From NCBI RefSeq assembly GCF_018882085.1, contig NZ_JACVPB010000001.1, forward strand, positions 124,001 to 188,000: a stretch of DNA of 64,000 bases. Reading direction: 5' to 3'. Below are positions 19,973-28,243 of the stretch, one piece after another. This DNA is from Polynucleobacter sp. AP-Reno-20A-A9 (GTDB taxonomy: Bacteria > Pseudomonadota > Gammaproteobacteria > Burkholderiales > Burkholderiaceae). The notes beneath the pieces are model-generated. The model made no database searches. It was not told the origin of the DNA and saw nothing but the letters and a program-made list of their open reading frames with translations. Made by a program: the position numbers and the translations under genes. How positions within the stretch are numbered: position 1 is the first letter of the stretch; each line of letters starts with the position of its first letter.

Positions 19973-20730
19973 TGTTAACGAAGCGAATTATTCCTTGTTT
20001 GGATGTCACTGCAGGGCGCGTTGTTAAGGGTGTTAACTTTGTAGGCTTGCGTGATGCAGGTGATCCCGTAGAAATCGCTAAACGTTATGACACCCAAGGT
20101 GCCGACGAGCTGACATTCTTAGACATTACTGCAACATCTGATGGTCGCGATTTAATCTTGCACATCATTGAAGATGTGGCATCACAGGTTTTTATTCCCT
20201 TGACTGTTGGTGGCGGTGTTCGCGCGGTTGCTGATGTGCGGCGCTTGCTCAATGCTGGCGCCGATAAAGTGAGTATGAATTCTTCTGCGGTTGCCAATCC
20301 TGATTTAGTGTCTGATGCTGCTTCCTATTACGGCTCTCAATGCATTGTGGTGGCGATTGATGCCAAGCAAACTGAAGCGGGTAATTGGGAAGTGTTTACC
20401 CATGGCGGTAGAACTGCGACTGGAATGGATGTAGTCAAATGGGCTACTGAAGTGGCTAAACGTGGTGCAGGTGAGATTCTTTTGACTAGCATGAACCGCG
20501 ATGGCAGCAAGGATGGCTTTGATTTAGCTTTAACTGCTGCAGTAAGCGACGCGGTTTCTGTTCCCGTGATTGCCTCTGGCGGCGTTGGTAATTTGCAGCA
20601 TTTAGTGGATGGGATTACTAAGGGCCATGCAGATGCAGTATTGGCAGCTAGCATTTTTCATTATGGTGAATACACCGTTGGGCAGGCAAAAGAATATATG
20701 GCTGCCCAAGGAATTCCTGTTCGGATTTAG
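19972..20730 (+). CDS. hisF: Imidazole glycerol phosphate synthase, cyclase subunit
   Basis: HisF closes the imidazole ring using ammonia from HisH, yielding IGP and AICAR. The 252 residues show the catalytic Asp in [28 protein letters not shown], the phosphate loop VGGGVRAV, the second Asp in [15 protein letters not shown] and [10 protein letters not shown]. The start is GTG, overlapping hisA by one base. Nine bases downstream lies the convergent hicB, so hisF is cut off from hisI by the hicBA insertion. Confidence 0.96.
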   Translation: MLTKRIIPCLDVTAGRVVKGVNFVGLRDAGDPVEIAKRYDTQGADELTFLDITATSDGRDLILHIIEDVASQVFIPLTVGGGVRAVADVRRLLNAGADKVSMNSSAVANPDLVSDAASYYGSQCIVVAIDAKQTEAGNWEVFTHGGRTATGMDVVKWATEVAKRGAGEILLTSMNRDGSKDGFDLALTAAVSDAVSVPVIASGGVGNLQHLVDGITKGHADAVLAASIFHYGEYTVGQAKEYMAAQGIPVRI

Positions 20731-20739
20731 TTGTTGTTC

Positions 20740-21135
20740 TTAAGCGCTAATCGCCATATGCGCGATAAATGCTGAACGGTTTTCACCAGCGGATTTGGCC
20801 TTAGCATCCAATCTTGCCAGCACTCTTTTTGGTAAAGAGATATTTACTCTTTCGATGTCGTCCGATAGTAATGCCGGGTCAATCTCAGCAATTGCCCAGA
20901 TATATCCTTTGAACTCTTTCTTCTTTTGAAGATCGGTAATAGAGCTGGGCCTTGGGATATCTTCGCCCGCGTCTAATGCAGCCTCAATCCAAAGCTCAAT
21001 CGCTTCTTTGGCATTCTCAATAGCCTCATCAATTCCACTGTCAGCGGCAGAAAAGCAGCCTTGCATATCGGGAACAATCACACCCCAAGCTAACTTATCT
21101 CCACCCGGTTCAATAGCAATTGGATATTTCATCAT
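20740..21135 (-). CDS. hicB: HicB-family antitoxin
   Basis: HicB antitoxins bind and neutralise HicA mRNA interferases and repress their own operon. The 131 residues have the N-terminal HicB fold (MKYPIAIEPGGDKLAWGVIV, then PDMQGCFSAADSG and a helix AIENAKEAIELWIE) and a C-terminal DNA-binding ribbon-helix-helix segment (RVNISLPKRVLARLDAKAK, then RSAFIAHMA). It is intact, although the hicA upstream is frameshifted. Its start overlaps the end of the original hicA frame by ATGA, the usual hicAB coupling. It lies antisense between hisF and hisI. Confidence 0.88.
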   Translation of the reverse strand: MMKYPIAIEPGGDKLAWGVIVPDMQGCFSAADSGIDEAIENAKEAIELWIEAALDAGEDIPRPSSITDLQKKKEFKGYIWAIAEIDPALLSDDIERVNISLPKRVLARLDAKAKSAGENRSAFIAHMAISA

Positions 21136-21325
21136 TCATCCTTCTTTTTAATTCCTGCTTGTTTCAGTAGCTTTTGAACCAATCCAATTCCTAGATCTTT
21201 TTTGGGGTGAGGAACCGTAATGTGCCCAGCTTTACGCGGATGGTTAAAACATGATGAGAGCCTTTTGAGCCCCGCAAAACCCAGCCATCTTTTTCTAATG
21301 CCTTGATTAGTTCTTTGCTATTCAT
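21132..21325 (-). pseudogene. hicA: hicA toxin gene with single-base frameshift
   Basis: HicA toxins are small double-stranded-RNA-binding-fold RNases. From the ATG at 21325 the frame reads MNSKELIKALEKDGWVLRG, SKGSHHV as in HicA, with the active-site His in GSHH, then drifts and stops at a premature TAG. Shifting frame by one base at about 21242-21248 restores HPRKAGHITVPHPKKDLGIG and VQKLLKQAGIKKKDE, ending at TGA 21132-21134, which overlaps hicB. The length is 194 nt, one short of a 64-residue HicA plus stop, so one deleted base explains it. AAGGA precedes the ATG. A sequencing error is the alternative. Confidence 0.8.
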
Positions 21326-21343
21326 CCTTGAATTATAAATTCT

Positions 21344-21360
21344 ATACACACCATACACAC
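21344..21360 (-). repeat. Direct repeat upstream of hicA (candidate operator)
   Basis: ATACACAC occurs at 21344-21351 and again at 21353-21360, 19 bp upstream of the hicA ATG (minus strand). Next to it is the A/T-rich near-palindrome GAATTATAAATTC, whose minus strand contains TATAAT. HicB proteins repress their own promoters, so this is a plausible operator/promoter region; it is inference. Confidence 0.3.
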
Positions 21361-21459
21361 AAATTAGGATAGTGTCCATGATGTGGGTTGGGTCATTACC
21401 TCAATCGTGCGCAATCGCTTATTTACTTGGCCCCTAACAATTCTGTCAAAATTGGATAA

Positions 21460-21855
21460 ATGTCAGATACGAATAAAAACTCACAAGACCAGGCCTTATT
21501 AGAAGCGGTGACTTGGAATGACCAAGGATTGGTTCCAGTAATCGCCCAAGAAGTTGGCAGCAAGGATATCTTGATGATGGCCTGGATGAATCGCGACGCA
21601 TTATTGGAAACCTTACGTTTAGGTGAAGCAGTCTATTGGACTCGTTCCAGACAAAAACTGTGGCACAAAGGTGAAGAATCTGGGCACACCCAGAAAGTAA
21701 AAGAAATTCGCTTGGATTGTGATGGCGATACGATTTTGCTTTTGGTGGAGCAAAAAGATGGCATTGCTTGCCATACTGGTGAGCATAGCTGCTTCTTTAT
21801 GCGTTTGGACTCTACAAAGACTGCTTGGGTAGATGAGTCAGTTTCTAAAAAATAG
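21460..21855 (+). CDS. hisI: Phosphoribosyl-AMP cyclohydrolase
   Basis: HisI opens the adenine ring of PR-AMP (third step). The 131-residue monofunctional enzyme has the substrate loop [34 protein letters not shown], the metal-binding Asp residues in [15 protein letters not shown] and the zinc Cys motif CHTGEHSCF. It restarts the plus-strand his genes after the hicBA insertion and must be transcribed from 21326-21459 or by read-through from hisF. hisE follows after 41 bp. Confidence 0.95.
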   Translation: MSDTNKNSQDQALLEAVTWNDQGLVPVIAQEVGSKDILMMAWMNRDALLETLRLGEAVYWTRSRQKLWHKGEESGHTQKVKEIRLDCDGDTILLLVEQKDGIACHTGEHSCFFMRLDSTKTAWVDESVSKK

Positions 21856-21896
21856 AGAACCTAAAGTTTTTTGCTTAAAAGACATAAAATAACCTG

Positions 21897-22298
21897 ATGA
21901 CTAGTTCTGCAAATAAACCTTCTAATCTCGATTCTGCATTCGCCCATTTGGCGGATGTGGTGGATCAACGTCGTGATGCATTTAAGGCGGGCCAAGCAGA
22001 TCCCAAAACTTCATATACCGCTTTGCTCTTTTCAAAGGGTGATGACGGGATCTTGAAAAAGATTGGTGAAGAAGCGACTGAAGCTGTGATGGCGGCAAAA
22101 GATGCGCGCAACTCGAACTTGGCGGCTGATCAGCAAAAGCTCTTAGTGGGCGAAATGGCTGATTTGTGGTTTCACTGCTTGATTGCTTTGTCTCAATTTA
22201 ACCTGCGCCCGGAAGATGTGATTGCCGAACTTGATCGTCGTCTGGGAACATCCGGCATCGAAGAGAAGGCTGCGAGAAAAGCGGCTGGTAAAGAGTAA
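21897..22298 (+). CDS. hisE: Phosphoribosyl-ATP pyrophosphatase
   Basis: HisE removes pyrophosphate from PR-ATP (second step). The 133 residues form an all-alpha MazG-like NTP pyrophosphatase with the metal-binding [14 protein letters not shown] near 58 and [11 protein letters not shown] near 88. The N-terminal extension of about 20 residues before the core is polar. It stands alone here, with HisI as a separate protein. The next gene, hinT, starts 24 bp downstream, so the his run continues into hinT-tatABC. Confidence 0.94.
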   Translation: MTSSANKPSNLDSAFAHLADVVDQRRDAFKAGQADPKTSYTALLFSKGDDGILKKIGEEATEAVMAAKDARNSNLAADQQKLLVGEMADLWFHCLIALSQFNLRPEDVIAELDRRLGTSGIEEKAARKAAGKE

Positions 22299-22322
22299 GT
22301 ACGGATAAATACGAGAAAAAGT

Positions 22323-22679
22323 ATGTCACACGATCCTAATTGCCTGTTTTGTAAGATTTCTCAAGGTTTGATTCCCTCCCAGAAGGTCTATGAGGATGAA
22401 GAAATCTATGCTTTTAAAGATATCAACCCAGCAGCGCCAATCCATTTTTTGATGATTCCTAAAAAGCATATCCCTATGCTGGAGTCAGCAGAAAGCATAG
22501 ATGCGCCTTTGCTGGGTAGAATGATGGAATTAGCACCGCGTCTTGCCAAAGAGCAGGGCTGTCGTCCCGGTAAGGATGGTGGCTTTAGGTTAATGGTTAA
22601 CAATGGTGCGGATGGTGGGCAGGAGGTTTATCACTTGCACTTACATGTGATGGGCGGTCCCCGCCCCTGGAAAAAATAA
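22323..22679 (+). CDS. hinT: HIT-family hydrolase (HinT-like)
   Basis: A 118-residue histidine-triad protein; HinT enzymes hydrolyse purine nucleoside phosphoramidates and aminoacyl-AMP. The zinc motif CLFCKIS near residue 7 and the catalytic triad [12 protein letters not shown] near 101-110 are intact. The gene lies between hisE and tatA, a common arrangement in Burkholderiales. AGGAG follows closely for tatA, so hinT and tat probably share a transcript. Confidence 0.93.
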   Translation: MSHDPNCLFCKISQGLIPSQKVYEDEEIYAFKDINPAAPIHFLMIPKKHIPMLESAESIDAPLLGRMMELAPRLAKEQGCRPGKDGGFRLMVNNGADGGQEVYHLHLHVMGGPRPWKK

Positions 22680-22695
22680 TCCAAGGAGATTAAAA

Positions 22696-22917
22696 ATGGG
22701 TTCATTTAGCATTTGGCATTGGTTGATTGTTTTGGTTATCGTGATGTTGGTATTCGGTACCAAAAAATTGCGCAATATCGGTCAAGATTTGGGCGGCGCT
22801 GTAAAAGGCTTTAAAGATGGCATGAAAACTGCTGAAGAGCCTAAAGAGCAAATTCAACAAAGTTCTGCAGCAGCAGACAAGACTGTTGATGTTCACGCTA
22901 AAGACGTCAACAAATAA
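22696..22917 (+). CDS. tatA: Twin-arginine translocase subunit TatA
   Basis: TatA oligomerises at the TatBC receptor to let folded proteins with RR signal peptides cross the inner membrane. The 73 residues start [20 protein letters not shown], a short transmembrane helix, then the family [20 protein letters not shown] amphipathic helix and a charged tail. A strong Shine-Dalgarno (AAGGAG) precedes the ATG. The Rieske protein encoded at 34462 is a typical Tat substrate. Confidence 0.95.
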   Translation: MGSFSIWHWLIVLVIVMLVFGTKKLRNIGQDLGGAVKGFKDGMKTAEEPKEQIQQSSAAADKTVDVHAKDVNK

Positions 22918-22974
22918 CCAACTAATAACTGAAGCGCAATTGAAACTCATGCTGTATTTAAATAACTGCGTTAA

Positions 22975-23451
22975 ATGATTGATCTCGGAGTTTCAAAACT
23001 TGCGCTGATTGCTGTAGTTGCTCTGGTGGTGGTAGGACCAGAGCGCCTGCCTAAAGTAGCTCGCATGGCCGGTAATTTGTTTGGACGTGCTCAGCGCTAT
23101 ATGGCTGATGTCAAGTCTGAAGTGAGTCGTCAAATGGAAGTGGAAGAATTTAAAAAGTTTCGAGAAGAAACTGCTGCCACTCTCAAAGAGGTTGAAAACA
23201 GTATTGGCTCAACAGTTCAAGAGGCTAGCGCTAACTTAAGCGATCAAGCGGATATTTTTGAAACGAGCTTTGATAAGCCGCTATTAGATGAAAAAGAAGT
23301 ACTGCGCAAAACCAAGCGCCAAGGCCGTAATAGCTGGGGTGTGCGCCGTGCTGCAAGGCCCCTTTGGTTCAAGCGTTCCGCAGGCATTCGTACTCGGGTG
23401 CAATCTGGCGCTGCCAGAATGAAGCGCTTTCATCACAGTGCCGGCAAATAA
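22975..23451 (+). CDS. tatB: Twin-arginine translocase subunit TatB
   Basis: TatB forms the substrate receptor with TatC. The 158 residues begin MIDLGVSKLALIAVVALVVV with the conserved Glu of GPERLPKVARMAG just after the helix, followed by a long charged amphipathic and coiled-coil region and a basic C-terminal tail. It lies 57 bp after tatA and 39 bp before tatC in the standard tatABC order. Confidence 0.93.
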   Translation: MIDLGVSKLALIAVVALVVVGPERLPKVARMAGNLFGRAQRYMADVKSEVSRQMEVEEFKKFREETAATLKEVENSIGSTVQEASANLSDQADIFETSFDKPLLDEKEVLRKTKRQGRNSWGVRRAARPLWFKRSAGIRTRVQSGAARMKRFHHSAGK

Positions 23452-23490
23452 AAATAATTGTAAAAAGTAAAAGAATAAAAACACTTACGC

Positions 23491-24282
23491 ATGACTGAAA
23501 ACAATTCAACTGAAGATTCGGGATTACAGGAAACTTTTCTTTCCCACTTATTTGAATTACGTGATCGCGTAATTAAAGCAGCGCTCGCCATTATTGTTGT
23601 CTTCGTATGTCTAGTCTACTGGGCGCCGGATATTTTCCATTTGTTTGCACAGCCTTTATTAAAGGCTTTGCCTGCCGGTGGCAAGATGATTGTGACGGAC
23701 GTCACAGGTTCATTCTTTGTACCGATGAAGGTCACTATGCTGGTCGCATTCATCATCGCTTTACCAGTGGTGATGTATCAACTTTGGGCCTTTATTGCGC
23801 CTGGTTTGTATTTACACGAAAGAAAACTCATTCTGCCTTTGGTTGTAAGTAGCTATACCTTGTTCATTGCCGGTATGGCATTTGCTTACTTCTTGGTGTT
23901 TCCAACAGTATTTAAGTTCATGGCAAGTTACAACGCACCCTTGGGCGCGGAGATGTCGACCGACATTGATAACTACTTAAGTTTTGCCATGACAACCTTC
24001 TTGGCATTTGGTATTACTTTTGAAGTACCTGTTGTGGTGGTTGTCTTGGTGCGCATGGGTATGGTGCCCTTGGCTAAACTGAAAGAAATTCGCCCTTATG
24101 TGATTGTGGGTGCTTTTGTAATTTCGGCGGTAGTTACACCGCCTGACGTACTTTCTCAATTATTACTAGCTGTGCCAATGACCGTGCTCTATGAGTTGGG
24201 TTTATTGGTTGCGCGCTTTTATGTACCAAAGCCTTCCGATGAGGATGCTGCAACTGATCAATCGACTTCTGCATCGGCTTGA
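23491..24282 (+). CDS. tatC: Twin-arginine translocase subunit TatC
   Basis: TatC is the six-helix membrane protein that recognises the twin-arginine signal. The 263 residues include the N-terminal FLSHLFELRDRVIKAAL, the periplasmic FVPMKVTMLVAFIIALPVVM and FIAPGLYLHERKL, FGITFEVPVVVV, and RPYVIVGAFVISAVVTPPDV, all family signatures. The 3' end overlaps the convergent Sel1-like gene by 25 bp. Confidence 0.96.
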   Translation: MTENNSTEDSGLQETFLSHLFELRDRVIKAALAIIVVFVCLVYWAPDIFHLFAQPLLKALPAGGKMIVTDVTGSFFVPMKVTMLVAFIIALPVVMYQLWAFIAPGLYLHERKLILPLVVSSYTLFIAGMAFAYFLVFPTVFKFMASYNAPLGAEMSTDIDNYLSFAMTTFLAFGITFEVPVVVVVLVRMGMVPLAKLKEIRPYVIVGAFVISAVVTPPDVLSQLLLAVPMTVLYELGLLVARFYVPKPSDEDAATDQSTSASA

Positions 24283-25715
24283 TTCTTGGAAAAAGTAGTC
24301 GTTAGCCAGTTGGTGACTCGATCAAAGCGATAACGTCTTTGACGTAAATTACCCTCCAGATCCATCTCCGAACCAGCAAAGGCTTTGCCAGCCGCCAAAA
24401 GGGCGCGACGCTGTTGAATCGTTTCAATCTGAATCAATCTAGGCAAGATTTTTGGTAATTCCCAGCGAATATCCACCACTACGCAATGTTCGTGCTGTAG
24501 CTGGCCCACCTCGCTTAATAACAATTCTGCTTTACTGAAATTAAATTGGTTGGCAATGATGATGCGATGGCATAGCAGTAGCCAGTCTTCATCCACCTTA
24601 TGTTCGGCATGGTGATTAATCGCCTCTTCGGCGCATTGAGCTAATTCATACCATTCATTGGATTTGGGATTGGGACAGCTCTCCAAAATCTTACTGAGCA
24701 ATTCTTTTGCTTCAGGCACACCTTGTTGATGGGCCTGCCATACCCAATAGGATGCTTGTAGCCCACGGACTTTTTCTTCGCTCTTCTCTCGCTTGCGCCA
24801 AAGGTTGGCGCCTTTGCGAAGTTGTGCCTGTGGATGACCCAGATCAGCAGCACGATCGATGCAGCGATCGCTCTCTGCGGCGTTGTAACCAGAGAATTGC
24901 GGGCGACGATAAATTTCACCGAGCGCATACCAAGCATCTCGATCACCATCTTTGGCAGCAAGCTCTAACCAGTGAGCAGCTTTCTTCAGGGATGCATTTG
25001 ATTTGTTTTGCTCTGAGTGGGCACTTCCATCTAATTGCGCAAGACGCAAACCCAGAGTGAGTTTTGCAATGGTTAATCCAAGTTCTGCGGCCTGGGTTAA
25101 GGCATCTTCATTTTGTTCATCAAGCCAAACTTCCCATAGAGAAGACAGTGCTTCATTTTTTGGCTGAAGCTTAATCAACAATTCTTTTGCATTGTTTGCA
25201 AAAAGAGATTCGCCATCCGCAAGCTCCTGCAAATATTGTTTGGCAATCTTTTGTATGCCAACAAAATCTAGCGAAGAAATTTTTTCTAGCGTCGCTGAAT
25301 TCTTTTTTACCCAATCAAGCAGCTGGGATTGCACTTCTTGATTGGTGGGATTAATTAATAAATTGGCAAGCTGCCATTTAGCTGCCCCACTAGAAGCGGC
25401 TGAGCCTCCAGCATCGGCTAGCTGCCAAAAGGAGTTCCATCCAAACTCAAAAGCAGGGGAGCCAAAGGTTTCCGCCAGTGGGATTTCAGCAACCTGACTT
25501 AAAAGATGCGAAATTTGAGCGCTACTTGAGCTTATATCTACAAGCTCTTGATTTGTAATAGAAAAATATGATTTTTCTAGCCAAATCAGAGCGTTAGCAG
25601 GTTGAATCGGAGTTTTGAAAGCCCCGGTAAGGTATGCGGAGGCTAGCTTTTGTTGCGCAGAAACATCACCCAAACGGGCTGAACTAAGGATTTTTAAGAA
25701 TTCGCGACTTGCCAT
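24258..25715 (-). CDS. Sel1-like/TPR repeat protein, function unknown
   Basis: I do not recognise a named gene. The 485 residues from the chosen ATG are alpha-helical and Ala/Leu-rich with Sel1-type repeats (LGDVSAQQKLASAYLTGAF at the N-terminus; AAKDGDRDAWYALGEIYRRP and AADLGHPQAQLRKGANLWRK near the middle). Sel1 repeats are protein-protein scaffolds. No signal peptide or membrane helix is seen, so it is probably cytoplasmic. The frame extends upstream to 25811 through a Cys-containing stretch (GSKCQNCH) that overlaps the porin promoter; ATG 25715 is preferred because it opens the first repeat, but the start is uncertain. The 3' end overlaps tatC by 25 bp. Confidence 0.65.
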   Translation of the reverse strand: MASREFLKILSSARLGDVSAQQKLASAYLTGAFKTPIQPANALIWLEKSYFSITNQELVDISSSSAQISHLLSQVAEIPLAETFGSPAFEFGWNSFWQLADAGGSAASSGAAKWQLANLLINPTNQEVQSQLLDWVKKNSATLEKISSLDFVGIQKIAKQYLQELADGESLFANNAKELLIKLQPKNEALSSLWEVWLDEQNEDALTQAAELGLTIAKLTLGLRLAQLDGSAHSEQNKSNASLKKAAHWLELAAKDGDRDAWYALGEIYRRPQFSGYNAAESDRCIDRAADLGHPQAQLRKGANLWRKREKSEEKVRGLQASYWVWQAHQQGVPEAKELLSKILESCPNPKSNEWYELAQCAEEAINHHAEHKVDEDWLLLCHRIIIANQFNFSKAELLLSEVGQLQHEHCVVVDIRWELPKILPRLIQIETIQQRRALLAAGKAFAGSEMDLEGNLRQRRYRFDRVTNWLTTTFSKNQADAEVD

Positions 25716-25804
25716 ATGACAATTTTGGCATTTCGAGCCCATAAAAGACAGAAAACAAAGGTCTTGTTGTCGAGATACAACGAAGAAAGCCAAAAAACTA
25801 CCTT

Positions 25805-25834
25805 TTGACAAGCAAAAAGAGCTCCTAAATACCC
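25805..25834 (+). promoter_or_regulatory. Possible porin promoter (-35 element)
   Basis: A perfect TTGACA lies at 25805-25810; candidate -10 sequences 15-18 bases on (TAAATA, AATACC) are poor. A strongly expressed porin needs a promoter in 25716-25923, and this is the best -35 there, but the pairing is tentative. Confidence 0.3.
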
Positions 25835-25923
25835 TGACCCCCAGTCTAGTGAGGCAAAAGAAGCAAAATTCATTGGTCCCAGTTTTATTTGGGCATTACT
25901 TTTAATTTTTGGAGATTTAAAGA

Positions 25924-27198
25924 ATGAAAAAATCGCTATTAGCAGTTGCAGCTATCGGTGCATTTGCATCTGCTGCTCAAGCTCAGTCCAGCGTAACCGT
26001 TTACGGTATCTTGGACGTTGGTTACATTGGTTCTAATGTACGCACATCAGCTACAGCTGATGGTGTTAAAAAAACTACCACTAGTCAATTTGGTCAGTCT
26101 GCTGAGCAAACTTCACGTATGGGTTTCAAAGGTACTGAAGATTTGGGTAACGGCACTTCAGCTTTCTTCACAGCTGAATTCCAGCTCCAGCCACAAGACC
26201 AGACATTGTCTGGTAACAGCACAAACAAAGACGCTAACAATGCTAACGCTCAATCAGGCGGCTTGTTAAATCGTCAAACTTTTGTTGGTTTGAAGAAAAA
26301 CGGTATCGGCCAAACTGCAGTTGGTTTGCAATACACACCAATCTTTAATGCAGGCGCAGCAACAAGTGCTGGTCAATACAACAACATGTTGGGCGATTTA
26401 GTTTACGCTGGCTCAACAACTGCTGGTAATAACGGCGGCGGTGCTACAACTGCTGGTTTCACAAGCCGTACAGCCAACACTTTGAGTGTTCAGTCTGATA
26501 AATTTGCTGGCTTTTCTGCTGGCGCAATGTACACACTGAATAACAGTAACTCTACTGAAACTGTTACTCCAACTTCAACTGTAGCTGGTGCTGGCGGTAG
26601 CACTAACGCAAGTGGTTGGGGTTTGAATGCAGACTACACTTTCAATAAGTTCTACATCACTGGTGCTTACCAGGCTCTCAAGCAGTTGACAACAGCTACT
26701 AACGTTGGAACACCTGGAGCATTTACTTCAACTACAACAACAGTTGGCGCAACTGGCGTTTGGACAGGCGCTCAGCCTTCTTCAGGCATTGCAGGTAGCG
26801 CGATTAACATTCAAGATAACCAATCTTTTGCTGGTGCAACTTATGACTTCGGTATTTTGAAGGCATACGCACAGTGGGTATCAAGAAAAGCAAGTTCAAC
26901 AATTAACTCTGGCTACTATGTAAAACGTTCAGCCGAACAGATTGGTGTTCGTAGCTTCATTACTCCAGTAGTTGAGGCTTGGGCTTCAGTAGGTACTGGT
27001 CGCTACACAGCATATGGCACTCAACAGCCTACAGCCAATTTCAACGGCTGGCAGATTGGTTCTAACTACCTGTTGAGCAAGCGTACAAACTTGTATGCAA
27101 TCTATGGCCAACAGAACTTTAGCAATGCTGCTACTTCTACAAGTACTGTTAGTGCAAACGCTAATAACTACGCAATTGGCGTGCGTCACACTTTCTAA
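25924..27198 (+). CDS. Outer-membrane general porin
   Basis: A trimeric-type gram-negative porin for passive uptake of small solutes. The 424 residues have a classic signal peptide (MKKSLLAVAAIGAFASAAQA), then QSSVTVYGILDVGY, the usual first strand of betaproteobacterial porins, alternating beta-strand pattern, TSRMGFKGTEDLGNG, and a C-terminal aromatic residue (NNYAIGVRHTF) for outer-membrane insertion. The middle (about 100-290) is rich in Thr, Ser, Gly and Asn, as in surface loops. GGAG precedes the ATG and a strong terminator follows, indicating a single-gene, highly expressed unit. Confidence 0.93.
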   Translation: MKKSLLAVAAIGAFASAAQAQSSVTVYGILDVGYIGSNVRTSATADGVKKTTTSQFGQSAEQTSRMGFKGTEDLGNGTSAFFTAEFQLQPQDQTLSGNSTNKDANNANAQSGGLLNRQTFVGLKKNGIGQTAVGLQYTPIFNAGAATSAGQYNNMLGDLVYAGSTTAGNNGGGATTAGFTSRTANTLSVQSDKFAGFSAGAMYTLNNSNSTETVTPTSTVAGAGGSTNASGWGLNADYTFNKFYITGAYQALKQLTTATNVGTPGAFTSTTTTVGATGVWTGAQPSSGIAGSAINIQDNQSFAGATYDFGILKAYAQWVSRKASSTINSGYYVKRSAEQIGVRSFITPVVEAWASVGTGRYTAYGTQQPTANFNGWQIGSNYLLSKRTNLYAIYGQQNFSNAATSTSTVSANANNYAIGVRHTF

Positions 27199-27244
27199 TT
27201 GCTTGCTAGCGTAAGCTAGTTAAGAATTAGTTAGGTATCAAATT

Positions 27245-27280
27245 AACCCACTGTGGAAACACAGTGGGTTTTTTCTTTTT
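27245..27280 (+). terminator. Rho-independent terminator of the porin gene
   Basis: AACCCACTGTG and CACAGTGGGTT form an 11-bp perfect stem with a GAAA tetraloop, followed by TTTTCTTTTT. It ends the porin transcript and separates it from gltI. Confidence 0.93.
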
Positions 27281-27334
27281 AGGCTGGATTAATCGTAGAA
27301 TAGGGTGACATTCTTGGTTATATAGGACCTTTAT

Positions 27335-28243
27335 ATGAAAACTCATTTACTACGTTTTTCCTTGTTATTTGTTGGTTTTACTGCTGCGCAGACTCTTTAT
27401 GCAGCCTCCCCAACTCTAGACAAAATCAAGTCCTCTGGCGCCATCACCATGGGTGTGCGCGAGTCTTCTATTCCGATGTCTTATACAACTGGTGATAGCC
27501 GCTTTGATGGTTACCACGTTGAGATCTGCCGCATGATTTTGAGCGATATTAAAGACAAGCTAAAGCTCGGTACATTGCGTATTAACTACCAACCAGTCAC
27601 TTCACAGAATCGCGTTCCGCTAATGCAAAACGGCACCATCGATATTGAATGCGGAACCACTACCAATAACGTAGCGCGCGCTAAGGATGTTGGTTTTGCC
27701 AATACTTTGTATGTTGAAGAAGTACGCATTGCAGTCAAGGCGAATTCAGGAATTAATTCAATCTCGCAGTTAGCCGGTAAAAAAGTGGCGACCACTACCG
27801 GCACCACTTCTGTTCAGCTATTGCGCAAACATGAAAAAGCCAATGGCGTTAATTTCGATGAGGTATTTGGTAAGGATCATGCTGATAGCTTCTTATTGCT
27901 GGAGTCTGGCCGTGCCGATGCATTCGTGATGGATGGATCTATCTTGGCTGGCAATATTGCCAATTCCAAGAATCCAAAGGATTACAAAATTGTTGGTGAG
28001 GTATTAAGCACTGAACCGATTGCCATCATGGTTCCTAAAAATGATCCAGAATTTAAAGCCGCAGTAAATGAAGCCATTGCGAAGATTGTGAAGAATGGCA
28101 ATATGCCTAAGCTCTGGAATAAGTGGTTCTTGTCGCCAATTCCGCCAAAGAATATTGTGGTGGGCCTTGAGTTATCCCCTGCAACCAAAAATGCTTGGGC
28201 TAATCCGAATGACAAGCCTGCTGAAGACTATCAGAAGAAATAA
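27335..28243 (+). CDS. gltI: Glutamate/aspartate-type ABC transporter, periplasmic binding protein
   Basis: A 302-residue solute-binding protein for an amino-acid importer. A signal peptide (cleavage probably after LYA near residue 23) precedes the SBP_bac_3 fold: LDKIKSSGAITMGVRESSIP, the ligand-site region IDIECGTTTNN, hinge KKVATTTGTTSVQLL and ADAFVMDGSILAG. The CGTTTNN and DGSILAG regions resemble E. coli GltI, supporting acidic amino acids as substrate, though specificity is inferred. It overlaps gltJ by one base. Confidence 0.87.
   Translation: MKTHLLRFSLLFVGFTAAQTLYAASPTLDKIKSSGAITMGVRESSIPMSYTTGDSRFDGYHVEICRMILSDIKDKLKLGTLRINYQPVTSQNRVPLMQNGTIDIECGTTTNNVARAKDVGFANTLYVEEVRIAVKANSGINSISQLAGKKVATTTGTTSVQLLRKHEKANGVNFDEVFGKDHADSFLLLESGRADAFVMDGSILAGNIANSKNPKDYKIVGEVLSTEPIAIMVPKNDPEFKAAVNEAIAKIVKNGNMPKLWNKWFLSPIPPKNIVVGLELSPATKNAWANPNDKPAEDYQKK

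Noticed and set aside
24258-25715. Sel1 protein as an effector or defence gene
   Set aside because: No secretion signal, nuclease or toxin motif and no defence genes nearby; only a repeat scaffold can be supported.
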